Assembly: GCA_002356635.1 (NCBI GenBank)
Contig: CP023454.1
Span: forward strand, 124,001 to 188,000
Direction of reading: 5' to 3'
DNA length: 64,000 nt
Origin: Rhodobacteraceae bacterium QY30
GTDB taxonomy: Bacteria > Pseudomonadota > Alphaproteobacteria > Rhodobacterales > Rhodobacteraceae
Positions 1 through 7,528 of this stretch are shown one piece after another; the stretch's first letter is position 1, and each line of letters begins with the position of its first letter. The translations under genes and the position numbers were made by a program. Below the pieces are notes generated by a model. That model did no database searches. It saw only the letters and a list, made by a program, of their open reading frames with translations, and was not told the origin of the DNA.

Positions 1-707
1 GCGCCCCCCGCCGGTCCGGGCATGGACACCTGCGCATCCAGGGCGCCGTCCGGCAGGGTCAGCTGGGCGGCCTGCACCTCGCCGCTGGCAAGGGCGATCT
101 GCAACTGTCCCGCCGCGCCCGCCGCATGTCCGCCCAGCGCGTTCAGCGTCTGCCCCTCGGCGGTGGTCAGTCGGCCATAGTTCAGTGCCAACGCGATCTC
201 GGCCGCGCCCCAGTCCGCGGGGCGCGGGCTGCCGTCGGCCAGGGTGGACAGGTCCAGGCGGAAGACTCCCGCCGGTGTTGTCAGTTGCAAGGCGGTCGCG
301 CGCCCCAGCGTGGCGTCATCGGCCAGGAACTCGGCCTTGGCCTGACTGCCCAGGCTGGCCAGCTGCATCGTCCCGCCCTGAACCGGCACCATTCCGACGA
401 TCCCGGAGCCCCGCAGCGGCACCGCCGCCGCCGCGGTCGCGCCATCCGTCAGCACCGCGGCCAGCGTCACCAGCCCGGCGGAGCCGGCGGTCCGGGTCAG
501 GGTGGCGGCGGCGTCCCCGGCATTGCCCGACATCGCCTGCAAGGATGTGCGCTGCGCCGCCGCGATCTGGACGGCGTCCTCCAGCACAAAGGCCATGTCC
601 GCCGCGCGGCCATCGCGGCGCGTCAGGGTGAAACGGTCAAGGTTCTCGGTCACACGCTGGTCTGTCGCCGAAGCGGGATCGGCATAGCCGCGACGCAGAT
701 AGCTCAT
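1..707 (-). CDS. Unidentified flagellar-locus protein, 3' end outside window
   Basis: The frame is open from an ATG at 707 down to base 1, about 235 codons, and continues past the window edge. The start MSYLRRGYAD overlaps the stop of the preceding FlhF-like gene by four bases (ATGA), so the two are translationally coupled and the start is firm. The protein is rich in Ala, Gly and Thr, has no signal peptide or obvious membrane segment in the visible part, and shows low-complexity beta-like stretches. I do not recognise the family. Its position at the end of the flhA transcription unit suggests a flagellar role, perhaps a hook- or filament-related or assembly protein, but that is inference only. 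Confidence 0.6.
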   Translation of the reverse strand, partial: MSYLRRGYADPASATDQRVTENLDRFTLTRRDGRAADMAFVLEDAVQIAAAQRTSLQAMSGNAGDAAATLTRTAGSAGLVTLAAVLTDGATAAAAVPLRGSGIVGMVPVQGGTMQLASLGSQAKAEFLADDATLGRATALQLTTPAGVFRLDLSTLADGSPRPADWGAAEIALALNYGRLTTAEGQTLNALGGHAAGAAGQLQIALASGEVQAAQLTLPDGALDAQVSMPGPAGG

Positions 708-1633
708 GCGGCGCTCTCCTTGGATGAAGGGTCACAGGACAGCCCGGCCCGGGCGCACCACTCTGCGGCCCAGGCGTTCAGGTGGTGGGCGCCCGGCAGC
801 GTCAGGGATTGCAGCACCAGGCGCCCCTGGCAGAGCAGCCGCAGCACCATACCTGCCTGCGACAGGGCCAGAAGGTCATCCGGCAGCGGAACCTCTGCCT
901 CGGGTATCCCGGTCAGGCAGGCGGCAACGCCGCGATTGCGGAAGGGGGCGGTCAGCCGGGCCAGCCGGTAGGGGTTGAGCCCCCAGGGCAGGACACACAG
1001 CAGGTCACTGTCCCACCGCGCCGGAAAGGCAGGATCGACCTCGCTGTCGGGGGGTACCACCACCAGTTGCGGCATGGCGGCCGGAAGGGGCGGCGCCTCT
1101 TGCGGGGCCAGGATGCGATGCGGAAGGGCAAGCCGCTGCGCCCAGTCCTGCAAGGGGACCGCCCACAGGGAATTGCGCCGGGGGTAGGAGTAAAGTTCCG
1201 GCAGGCACTCGGATTGCGCCTGACGGAAGGACGCGGCCAGCCGCACGGCCAGAAGGACCAGGTCTTCCGTCACCGGCCCGAAAAGGACGATCCTTTCGGC
1301 CGGCCAATCGCCGGAGCCGTCGGGCAGGACGGCGCGCAGCCCCGTCAGCGGCCCGGCGGCTTCGCCGCGGAGCTCGCCTGCAACCGCTTCCAGCCAGGCG
1401 GGCTCGGCCACTGCGCAGCGCAGCGGCGGTTCGGGCAGGTGCCGGGCAAGTTCGGCGGCAAATCCGGCCGAGATCTCGGGTCGGCTCGCAGCGGCTGGGT
1501 CCGTCGCGGCCTCGATCACGATGCCGCCCGGCTCGGCGCGGGTGGAAAGGATATAGGCCCCCACGCCCAGCTGACGAACCACTTCATCCATGGCCAGCGC
1601 GGTGTCAGCGGCGCGCACGACGATACGTGTCAT
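704..1633 (-). CDS. FlhF-like protein with degenerate GTPase domain
   Basis: This is a 309-residue protein three bases downstream of flhA. Residues 1-45 look like the FlhF N-terminal region (a MDEVVRQLG.GAYILST pattern, then GGIVIEA). The rest follows the FlhF SRP-GTPase outline weakly, but where FlhF has a P-loop (G-x-T-G-x-G-K-T-T) this protein has GPVTEDLVL, with no Lys-Thr. The expected DTAGR motif is replaced by VVVPPDSEVD. FlhF normally places or initiates polar flagella using GTP. This protein is therefore probably a non-catalytic FlhF relative. The alternative is an unrelated protein with a chance N-terminal match. It overlaps the next gene by four bases. Confidence 0.55.
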   Translation of the reverse strand: MTRIVVRAADTALAMDEVVRQLGVGAYILSTRAEPGGIVIEAATDPAAASRPEISAGFAAELARHLPEPPLRCAVAEPAWLEAVAGELRGEAAGPLTGLRAVLPDGSGDWPAERIVLFGPVTEDLVLLAVRLAASFRQAQSECLPELYSYPRRNSLWAVPLQDWAQRLALPHRILAPQEAPPLPAAMPQLVVVPPDSEVDPAFPARWDSDLLCVLPWGLNPYRLARLTAPFRNRGVAACLTGIPEAEVPLPDDLLALSQAGMVLRLLCQGRLVLQSLTLPGAHHLNAWAAEWCARAGLSCDPSSKESAA

Positions 1634-1636
1634 GGG

Positions 1637-3760
1637 TCAACTCCCCTCGCTGGCAGGCAGGGCATCGGGGCCGCCGACCGTGGCGATGACCTCGATCCGC
1701 CGCGTGTCCGGCAGTTCGTTCAGGCCGATCGTGATCGCATCGGGCAGATGGGGGCGCAGGAAGGCCGCGAAGGCCCGCCGCAGGGGCTGTGCCACGATGA
1801 TCACCGGCCGTTGATTCCGGCCCGATGCCCCCTCAAGCGCATTCGACAGTTCCCGCACCAGCTTCGCGGCGAGCGTTCCGTCGATGACCAGACCTTCCTC
1901 GGGCGCGGGACGGCGCGCCCGCAGAAGCAACTGCTCCAGATCCGGCTCCAGCGTGATCAGGGCGACCGGCGCAGTGACGGGGCCAAGTTGCTGCAACATC
2001 AGCGGCATCAAGGCGGGCCGCAGTGCCTCGGCCATGTCCTGAGGGCTGATCGGCCGCGCCGACAGCTGGGCCAGCCCTTCCAGGATGCGGCGCAGGTCGG
2101 CCACCGGAATCCGGTCGGCCAGAAGCGACCGAAGGACTGCCGTCAGGACATGCAGCGGCACCAGCTTCGGCACGACCGACTGCACCAGCGTCGGCGCGGC
2201 GCGGCCCAGGCTGTCCAGCAGGCCCTGCACCTCGTCCGGGCCCAGCAGGTCGGCCGCGTTCTTCATCAGCACCTGCCCCAGATGGGTCGCGATCACGGCC
2301 TCCGGCTCGATGATCATGTGGTCGTCCACCTCGGCCTCGACCTGCTGGTGGGGCTGGATCCAGACGGCATCCAGGCCGAAGCTTGGATCCTTGACCGCGA
2401 TGCCCTTCAGCTTGCGGGTCGCGTTGCGGCCGGGGATCGCCAGCTTCCGGTCGGGATAGACCACGTCCTCGCCGACGATGGTCTGGCCGATGCGCAGGCG
2501 ATACTGGTTCGGGTTCAGGCTCAGGTCATCGCGGATCCTGACGCCCGGAACGACAAACCCCAGCGAGCGCGACACCTCGCGCCGGATGGCGGTGATGCGC
2601 GGCACCAGAACCCCGCCCCCGTCACCGGCCAGGGTGATCAGCCCGTAGCCGATCTGCAGGGACAGGGGTGCGTGGTCGGTCACGTCCTCGGGCAGGATCG
2701 CCTCGGTCGAAGCGGGCGCGGCGGCAGGCGCGTCGCCCGTGCGGGAACCGGCCTGGGCCTGCGCCTCATTGGTGTCGGCCTTGGGGCGCCCGGACCGCCA
2801 CGCCATCACCGCCGCCAGGCCCGCCGCCGCCAGCAGCATCATGTTGGGCATGCCCGGCACCAGACCCAGAACCATCAACACGCCCGCCACCGGGATCCAG
2901 GCCGACCGCATGTTGACCTGCGCCGCGATCAGCCCGCCCATGTCCGCCGCTGCGGCAGAGCGGGTGACGATGACGGCGGTCGCCAGCGACAGAAGCAGCG
3001 CCGGGATCTGGGCCACAAGGCCGTCCCCCACCGCCAGCAGGACATAGGTCTGCGCGGCCTCTGCGGCAGTCAGCCCGTATTGCAGGATGCCGATCAGCAC
3101 TCCGCCCAGGATGTTGATCGCCAGGATCAGGATCCCGGCCACCGCGTCCCCCTTCACGAACTTCGAGGCCCCATCCATCGAGCCGTAGAAATCCGCCTCG
3201 GCAGCCACCTCGGTGCGGCGGATGCGGGCTTCGTCCGGTGTGACAAGGCCGGCGTTCAGGTCGGCGTCGATGGCCATCTGCTTGCCCGGCATGGCATCCA
3301 GCGTGAACCGCGCCGAAACCTCGGAAACCCGGCCCGCGCCCTTTGTCAGCACCACCAGGTTGATGATGACAAGGATGGCAAAGACCAGGAATCCGACGAC
3401 GAAGTTCCCCGCCACCACGAAGTCGCCAAATGCCTGGATGACATGGCCCGCCGCGCCGTGGCCGGTGTGTCCGTTGGACAGCACCACCCGGGTCGAGGCG
3501 ACGTTCAGCGCCAGACGCAGGACAGTGGCGATCAGCAGAAGGTTCGGGAAACTGGAGAAATCCAGCGGCCGCGCCGTGTTGATCGCCACCATCAGCACCA
3601 GAAGCGAAATCAGGATGTTGCCGATGAAGAACATGTCCAGCAGCACGACCGGCAGCGGCACGATCATCATGGCCAGCACCGCCAGGATGCCGATCGGCAG
3701 CGTCACCGGCCCCAGGCCCCGCCGGGACGGGGCCGCGCGCCCCAGGGCTGCGGCGGTCAT
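1637..3760 (-). CDS. flhA: Flagellar export gate protein FlhA
   Basis: FlhA is the large inner-membrane component of the flagellar type III export gate, and its cytoplasmic ring docks export substrates. The N-terminal half carries multiple membrane helices and the FHIPEP-family core (LRLALNVASTR, then GHVIQAFGDFVVAGN, near residues 85-125). The C-terminal half is the soluble ring domain. The frame is open further upstream, but the ATG at 3760 gives 707 residues, the usual family length, and has a G-rich ribosome binding site. A near-perfect sigma-54 promoter lies about 80 bp upstream. It is the first gene of a unit that continues into the FlhF-like gene and the partial gene at the window edge. 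Confidence 0.95.
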   Translation of the reverse strand: MTAAALGRAAPSRRGLGPVTLPIGILAVLAMMIVPLPVVLLDMFFIGNILISLLVLMVAINTARPLDFSSFPNLLLIATVLRLALNVASTRVVLSNGHTGHGAAGHVIQAFGDFVVAGNFVVGFLVFAILVIINLVVLTKGAGRVSEVSARFTLDAMPGKQMAIDADLNAGLVTPDEARIRRTEVAAEADFYGSMDGASKFVKGDAVAGILILAINILGGVLIGILQYGLTAAEAAQTYVLLAVGDGLVAQIPALLLSLATAVIVTRSAAAADMGGLIAAQVNMRSAWIPVAGVLMVLGLVPGMPNMMLLAAAGLAAVMAWRSGRPKADTNEAQAQAGSRTGDAPAAAPASTEAILPEDVTDHAPLSLQIGYGLITLAGDGGGVLVPRITAIRREVSRSLGFVVPGVRIRDDLSLNPNQYRLRIGQTIVGEDVVYPDRKLAIPGRNATRKLKGIAVKDPSFGLDAVWIQPHQQVEAEVDDHMIIEPEAVIATHLGQVLMKNAADLLGPDEVQGLLDSLGRAAPTLVQSVVPKLVPLHVLTAVLRSLLADRIPVADLRRILEGLAQLSARPISPQDMAEALRPALMPLMLQQLGPVTAPVALITLEPDLEQLLLRARRPAPEEGLVIDGTLAAKLVRELSNALEGASGRNQRPVIIVAQPLRRAFAAFLRPHLPDAITIGLNELPDTRRIEVIATVGGPDALPASEGS

Positions 3761-3836
3761 AGGCGGCCCCCCGTCGGGCGGAACTCCTGGATGAGGTGCG
3801 TCACGGACATCTCCGGCTGTGCTGTGACGATCGGTC

Positions 3837-3852
3837 TGCAAAGCCCGTGCCA
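3837..3852 (-). promoter_or_regulatory. Sigma-54 promoter for flhA
   Basis: On the minus strand the sequence reads TGGCACG-GGCT-TTGCA. The GG and GC are separated by exactly 10 bases, matching the -24/-12 consensus for RpoN. It points toward flhA, whose ATG is at 3760. RpoN itself is encoded at 10987-12330. Confidence 0.8.
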
Positions 3853-3899
3853 GCGGGTCCGGGTGCGGGTCCGCCGCCGGAACACCGCGCCGGACGCTG

Positions 3900-3915
3900 C
3901 GGCACGCCTTTTGCA
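3900..3915 (+). promoter_or_regulatory. Sigma-54 promoter for flgP-flgT-flgA
   Basis: The plus strand reads CGGCACG-CCTT-TTGCA with GG and GC 10 bases apart, a good -24/-12 element. It lies about 50 bp upstream of the flgP ATG and is divergent from the flhA sigma-54 promoter 50 bp away. Confidence 0.7.
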
Positions 3916-3964
3916 CCGATGGTCCGGACGGCCGGTTCCGGCCCCCTGATCGAAAGACATCGCC

Positions 3965-4480
3965 ATGACGAAACACCTGCTGCAAGGCCTGATGCTTTGC
4001 CTGCCGCTCATCAGCTGTTCGCCGGCGGTCCACCGCGCCCAGGACGCGCTTCCCCCCGGCGCCGGCGCGCAGACCGCCCAGCTGGCGCAGGTGAAGGACC
4101 AGCTGGACGGGTTGAGCCAGCCGCCCGCGACGCCTTCAGGAACTGCGGTCTCGCCCTTGATCGGCCGGGGCTTTTCGCAGATTTCGGGCCAGCCCGGCCG
4201 GACACCGGGCGAGCGGCGGCTGATGGCGATCCGTGCTGCCCGGGTCGAGGCGATGCGCGACCTGACCGAACAGATCCACGGTGTGTCAATCGACGGTCAG
4301 ACCACCATCCGCGATGCGGTGGTAACGGATGATGCCCTGTCCAGCCGAGTGGACGGCGTTCTGCGGGGCGCCATCACCCGCAGCATCCGGCCCGTGGGCA
4401 GCGACGGCTACGAAGTCGTGATGCAGATCGACCATGACACCGTCGGCTACATCGTCCGCATGGCAGGCGGGACATGGTAA
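3965..4480 (+). CDS. flgP: LPP20-family flagellar lipoprotein FlgP
   Basis: This 171-residue protein begins with a lipoprotein signal peptide whose lipobox is LISC, placing the lipidated cysteine at residue 18. The C-terminal part (from about residue 80) has the LPP20/FlgP pattern: an Arg-rich helix (RRLMAIRAARVEAMRDL), then a beta-rich region ending in GYEVVMQIDHDTVGYIV. FlgP proteins sit at the outer membrane around the flagellar base and support motor function in Vibrio, Campylobacter and relatives. It overlaps the flgT start by seven bases, which fits joint function. The start was chosen by the signal peptide, though the ribosome binding site is weak. Confidence 0.8.
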   Translation: MTKHLLQGLMLCLPLISCSPAVHRAQDALPPGAGAQTAQLAQVKDQLDGLSQPPATPSGTAVSPLIGRGFSQISGQPGRTPGERRLMAIRAARVEAMRDLTEQIHGVSIDGQTTIRDAVVTDDALSSRVDGVLRGAITRSIRPVGSDGYEVVMQIDHDTVGYIVRMAGGTW

Positions 4481-5568
4481 GATGTCTGCTGCTTCTGGCG
4501 CTGCTTCTGGTTCCGCAACTGGCGGCGGCAGCCGAAGGCTGGGTCGAGGTGACGGGCATCGCGATGCAGGACGGGCCCTCCGACGCAGATGCCGCCCGGC
4601 GCCGCGCCCTGGCCGACGCGCTGTTGCAGGCGGCCTATGCGGGCGGCGCTTCGGTCCAGGGCCATACCGCCGTGTCGCTGGGGCGGGTCACGTCTGACCT
4701 GGCAATCGCGACGGCCACGGGCCGCATCCTGGAACACCGGATCCTGTCGCAGTCCTTCGATGGAACCGCCTGGCATGTGACGCTGCGCGCACGGGTCGGC
4801 GCGAACGACGACCGCGCCGCCTGCCGCCCGCGCCCGATCCGGGTGCGCGGCTTCGCGCCTGAAATCCGCGTCTCGACCGCGGCACCGGCCTGGGCCGAGC
4901 CTTTGGCCCAGGACATCGTCGCACGGTTGCGCGACGGGCTGTCACACCGTCGCGGCGTCACTCTGACCGGCTGGTCGGACCGCAGCCGCCCGCTCCCGCC
5001 CGACGCCCCGCGGCGCCGGAACTATCGCACCCTGACATCCGCAGAGGAACGGCTGGCCCCGAACCAATTCGGCCTGATCGCGCAAATCGCGCTGTCGTCG
5101 CAGGCGCGGGGATTGTCGGGCCGGTCGCTGGCGCTGGATCTGGACCTTGCGCTGGTCGATGGTCAGGGCGACCGCCGCTCGGTGCAGTTGCAGTCGGCCG
5201 TGCCCCTGCCCGGCGTTTCGCCGCTGGGCCGCGCGGCCGTACTGGCCGCGCCGGGGCGGCAACGGTTGGCGGCCGATCTGACAGACGGAGTCGAACCCCT
5301 GCTGGCCCAGTTGATGACGGCCGTTCAATGCGCCCCGGTGCGTGCGGCGCTGGGCCTGGCGGGGAACGCTCTGGTCGCGCCTGTGGGCCGCCAGGACGGG
5401 CTTTCGCGGGGCGACATTGCGATGACCGACGACCGGGACGGCACCACCCAACTGCTAGAGATCGTTGACCTGGGTCCCGACCGCACCACCCTTCGGCCGC
5501 TGGATCCCGGCCTTCGCCCGCAAACCCTTGCCGGGCGCACGATCCGTTTCATTGGGACGGGCGGATGA
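4474..5568 (+). CDS. flgT: Flagellar assembly/rotation protein FlgT
   Basis: This is a 364-residue secreted protein with a clear signal peptide (cleavage near AAAAEGWVE). The N-terminal LPP20-like domain (EGWVEVTGIAMQDG with Ala/Arg-rich helix RRRALADALLQAA) is followed by middle and C-terminal domains as in FlgT. In Vibrio FlgT forms the H-ring. In Rhodobacter sphaeroides a FlgT homologue encoded upstream of flgA is reported to be needed for rotation. The same order, flgT then flgA, is seen here. It overlaps flgP at its start and flgA by four bases at its end. The identification rests on the domain pattern and the context. Confidence 0.82.
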   Translation: MVRCLLLLALLLVPQLAAAAEGWVEVTGIAMQDGPSDADAARRRALADALLQAAYAGGASVQGHTAVSLGRVTSDLAIATATGRILEHRILSQSFDGTAWHVTLRARVGANDDRAACRPRPIRVRGFAPEIRVSTAAPAWAEPLAQDIVARLRDGLSHRRGVTLTGWSDRSRPLPPDAPRRRNYRTLTSAEERLAPNQFGLIAQIALSSQARGLSGRSLALDLDLALVDGQGDRRSVQLQSAVPLPGVSPLGRAAVLAAPGRQRLAADLTDGVEPLLAQLMTAVQCAPVRAALGLAGNALVAPVGRQDGLSRGDIAMTDDRDGTTQLLEIVDLGPDRTTLRPLDPGLRPQTLAGRTIRFIGTGG

Positions 5569-6242
5569 AGCGCCTGGCGCTACTGCTCTGGTGTGGCGCG
5601 GCAATGGCCGAAGATCCGTCTGCAGCGGTGCGGCAGGCCCTGGCGGCGGCGGGGCAGGCAAAGGCGCAGTTCGCCCTTCCGGCCCGGCCCTTTCCCGCTT
5701 GCAGCGGTCCGCTGCGGGCCCAGCCCCATCGGCAGGCCTGGGCGCAGGCCGACATCCTGTGCGACACACCGCCCTGGCGGCGCCTGATCCGGCTGGACGC
5801 CGCGGCGGAACCATCCGCCGATCCCCGCGCAGCCGCGCCCGAAGGGACAGCCACCCGAATGGCCGTCGTCACCCTGCGCCCCGTTCCGCGCGGCGGCACC
5901 ATTGGCCCCGAGGACGTCACACTGGCCCCCATTCCGGTCCAGAGCGCGGCGGACAGCTTTGCGGATGTGGAAGCGGTGATCGGCGATGTGGCCCGCGCAG
6001 CCCTGTCCGGCGGCCAGCCGTTGCTGGCGCGCCAGTTGCAGCCCCAGTGGGCCGTGCATGCCGACCGGCCCGCGCGCCTGTCGGTCCGGGTTGGCCGGAT
6101 CCTGGTGTTGCAGAGCGTCCTTCCCTTGCAGGATGCGGAAACCGGGGCGACCATCCGCATCCGCCACCCGGACAGCGGCCAGATCCTGTGGGCGCGCGTG
6201 ACCGGAATCGATTCTCTGGAAGTCCAGACTAACACGGACTGA
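5565..6242 (+). CDS. flgA: Flagellar P-ring assembly chaperone FlgA
   Basis: This 225-residue periplasmic protein has a short signal peptide (MKRLALLLWCGAAMAE). The C-terminal half carries the SAF/FlgA domain: PRGGTIGPEDVTLAPI, then GQPLLARQL and a final region reading IRIRHPDSGQILWARV. FlgA is the periplasmic chaperone for P-ring (FlgI) assembly. It overlaps flgT by four bases (ATGA), so it is translated with it. The flgM promoter overlaps its last codons. Confidence 0.92.
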   Translation: MKRLALLLWCGAAMAEDPSAAVRQALAAAGQAKAQFALPARPFPACSGPLRAQPHRQAWAQADILCDTPPWRRLIRLDAAAEPSADPRAAAPEGTATRMAVVTLRPVPRGGTIGPEDVTLAPIPVQSAADSFADVEAVIGDVARAALSGGQPLLARQLQPQWAVHADRPARLSVRVGRILVLQSVLPLQDAETGATIRIRHPDSGQILWARVTGIDSLEVQTNTD

Positions 6243-6256
6243 AACCCTGCCGTTCA
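6230..6256 (+). promoter_or_regulatory. Candidate sigma-28 promoter for flgM
   Basis: TAAC, 15 bases, then GCCGTTCA. This is close to the fliD, fliC and fliS elements in this window (TAAA-N14/15-NCCGTTTC). It overlaps the 3' end of flgA and lies 25 bp upstream of the flgM ATG. One -35 and two -10 positions deviate, so it would be weaker. Confidence 0.5.
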
Positions 6257-6280
6257 TCTGGGGAAGCGAGGGAAAACATC

Positions 6281-6571
6281 ATGGTCCAGCCGATCAACAG
6301 CCCATCCGCCGGCATCCCGCTGCACGGCGAGCCGACCGCCACCGAAACCGATCTTCGGCCGAAGCCGGCGGTCGCGCCGGCCCCGGCCGGCGAAACGGTC
6401 CTGCTCAGCGCCGAGGCCAGCATCCTGCCCGCCGCCCTGAAAAGTGGTCCGCCCGTCGATCTGGACCGCGTTTCGCGGCTGCGTGATTCCATTTCGGACG
6501 GAAGCTATCGGCCCGATCCGCAGAGGATCGCCGACAGCCTGACGCAGAACATCGTCGAACTGTTGGGTTGA
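6281..6571 (+). CDS. flgM: Anti-sigma-28 factor FlgM
   Basis: This 96-residue protein has a disordered Pro/Ala-rich N-terminus and the typical FlgM C-terminal sigma-binding helices (VDLDRVSRLRDSISDGSY, then RIADSLTQNIVEL). FlgM holds FliA inactive until it is exported through the completed hook-basal body. The start ATG at 6281 has an upstream purine-rich GCGAGGG site. It follows flgA by 38 bp and has its own candidate sigma-28 promoter. The fliA gene itself is not in the window. Confidence 0.92.
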   Translation: MVQPINSPSAGIPLHGEPTATETDLRPKPAVAPAPAGETVLLSAEASILPAALKSGPPVDLDRVSRLRDSISDGSYRPDPQRIADSLTQNIVELLG

Positions 6572-6581
6572 GGGACGCGCC

Positions 6582-6863
6582 ATGTCGAACACGCTTCTTT
6601 TGCTGATTGGCACCATTTCGATCTTCCTGATCCTGATCGGACTGGCCCTGCGCAGCATTCGCGGGCAGATCGAGGGAATCGGCCGGGATCTGTCGCGGCT
6701 GGTGCAGGATCGCAAGCAACCCGCCATCGAGCGGCTGGATCTGGAATTGCGCGGCGGCACGGCGCTGGGCGGGTTCACCCGCGCGGCGGACGAAGACATT
6801 CTTTCCACCTTCGATCTGTCGGACGACATCGCCCGGACGATCGACCTGTTCCGCAAGCACTGA
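6582..6863 (+). CDS. Small single-pass membrane protein in the flgN position
   Basis: This 93-residue protein starts 10 bp after flgM. Residues 4-23 form a hydrophobic helix (LLLLIGTISIFLILIGLAL). The rest is a charged, helical, soluble tail containing IEGIGRDLSRLVQD. The slot after flgM usually holds flgN, a soluble chaperone of about 140 residues, but this protein is shorter and membrane-anchored, so I do not call it FlgN. Tight linkage to flgM suggests a flagellar role. The function is unknown. Confidence 0.7.
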   Translation: MSNTLLLLIGTISIFLILIGLALRSIRGQIEGIGRDLSRLVQDRKQPAIERLDLELRGGTALGGFTRAADEDILSTFDLSDDIARTIDLFRKH

Positions 6864-6883
6864 TCCCGCCGCCTTGCGCGGTT

Positions 6884-7528
6884 TCAGGATCGCGCGAAGG
6901 CACAGCTTTCGGGGGGTGTCGGCGCCGTCTTGCACCAGTCGCCGAACCGCAGCAGGAAGCCATCCTGCAATCCGGCGCGATCGGCGTCGGGCATTTGCGC
7001 TGCGGTTGCGTCGCGCAGGACATCCGCGCCCGGCACGCCCAGCGTCGCCGCCAGCGCCTGCCAGAACCACACCTCGGGCAGGTTCGGCGGATCGGCCAGT
7101 TCCCCCTGCAAGGCCGCCGCCCCCAGAAGGGCTGCCGGGTCGCCTGCGGCCAGCCCGGGGCGCAGATCCTCCATCAGCCGGGCAACCAGGGGGCCGCGTT
7201 CGGCGGCGGGCAGATCGGCGGACACCAGTCCTTGCAGGCGATCGGCCTGCGCCACGCCCGACAGACGGGCGCGCCACGCCCAGTAAAGCGCCTCGCGGTC
7301 GCTGCGGGGCAGGCCCTGGCCCACCCGGAACAGCACGGCCAGATTGTACTGCGCCTGTCCGTCGCCTGTCAGCGCCAGCTGGTGGAACAGCGCGGCGGCA
7401 TGGCCTGTCCGACCTTCCCGGTAGGCTGCCAGGGCATCCTCGAAAGGATCGGCCAGGACGGGCGAGGACAGCGCCAACGCCAGGGCCAGACCGGTGGCGA
7501 TGCGCGCTAGTCGTTGTTCTTGTTCCAT
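6884..7528 (-). CDS. Secreted Sel1/TPR-like repeat protein
   Basis: This 214-residue protein has a signal peptide (hydrophobic ALALALSSPVLA, cleavage near residue 26) and helical repeats of the Sel1 type (AALFHQLALTGDGQAQYNLAVLFRVGQG, given here as consecutive parts AALFHQLALTGD and AQYNLAVLFRVGQG). Its start lies 22 bp inside the 3' end of fliD, so the two are co-transcribed from the fliD promoter. Sel1 proteins mediate protein-protein contacts in the periplasm. A flagellar role is inferred from linkage only. It is convergent with the flgM unit, with only 20 bp between. Confidence 0.7.
   Translation of the reverse strand: MEQEQRLARIATGLALALALSSPVLADPFEDALAAYREGRTGHAAALFHQLALTGDGQAQYNLAVLFRVGQGLPRSDREALYWAWRARLSGVAQADRLQGLVSADLPAAERGPLVARLMEDLRPGLAAGDPAALLGAAALQGELADPPNLPEVWFWQALAATLGVPGADVLRDATAAQMPDADRAGLQDGFLLRFGDWCKTAPTPPESCAFARS

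Noticed and set aside
782-3949. Very long plus-strand open frame of 1055 codons
   Set aside because: It is antisense to flhA and the FlhF-like gene, has low-complexity Arg/Gln/Gly composition and no recognisable domain. Such shadow frames are common at this GC content.
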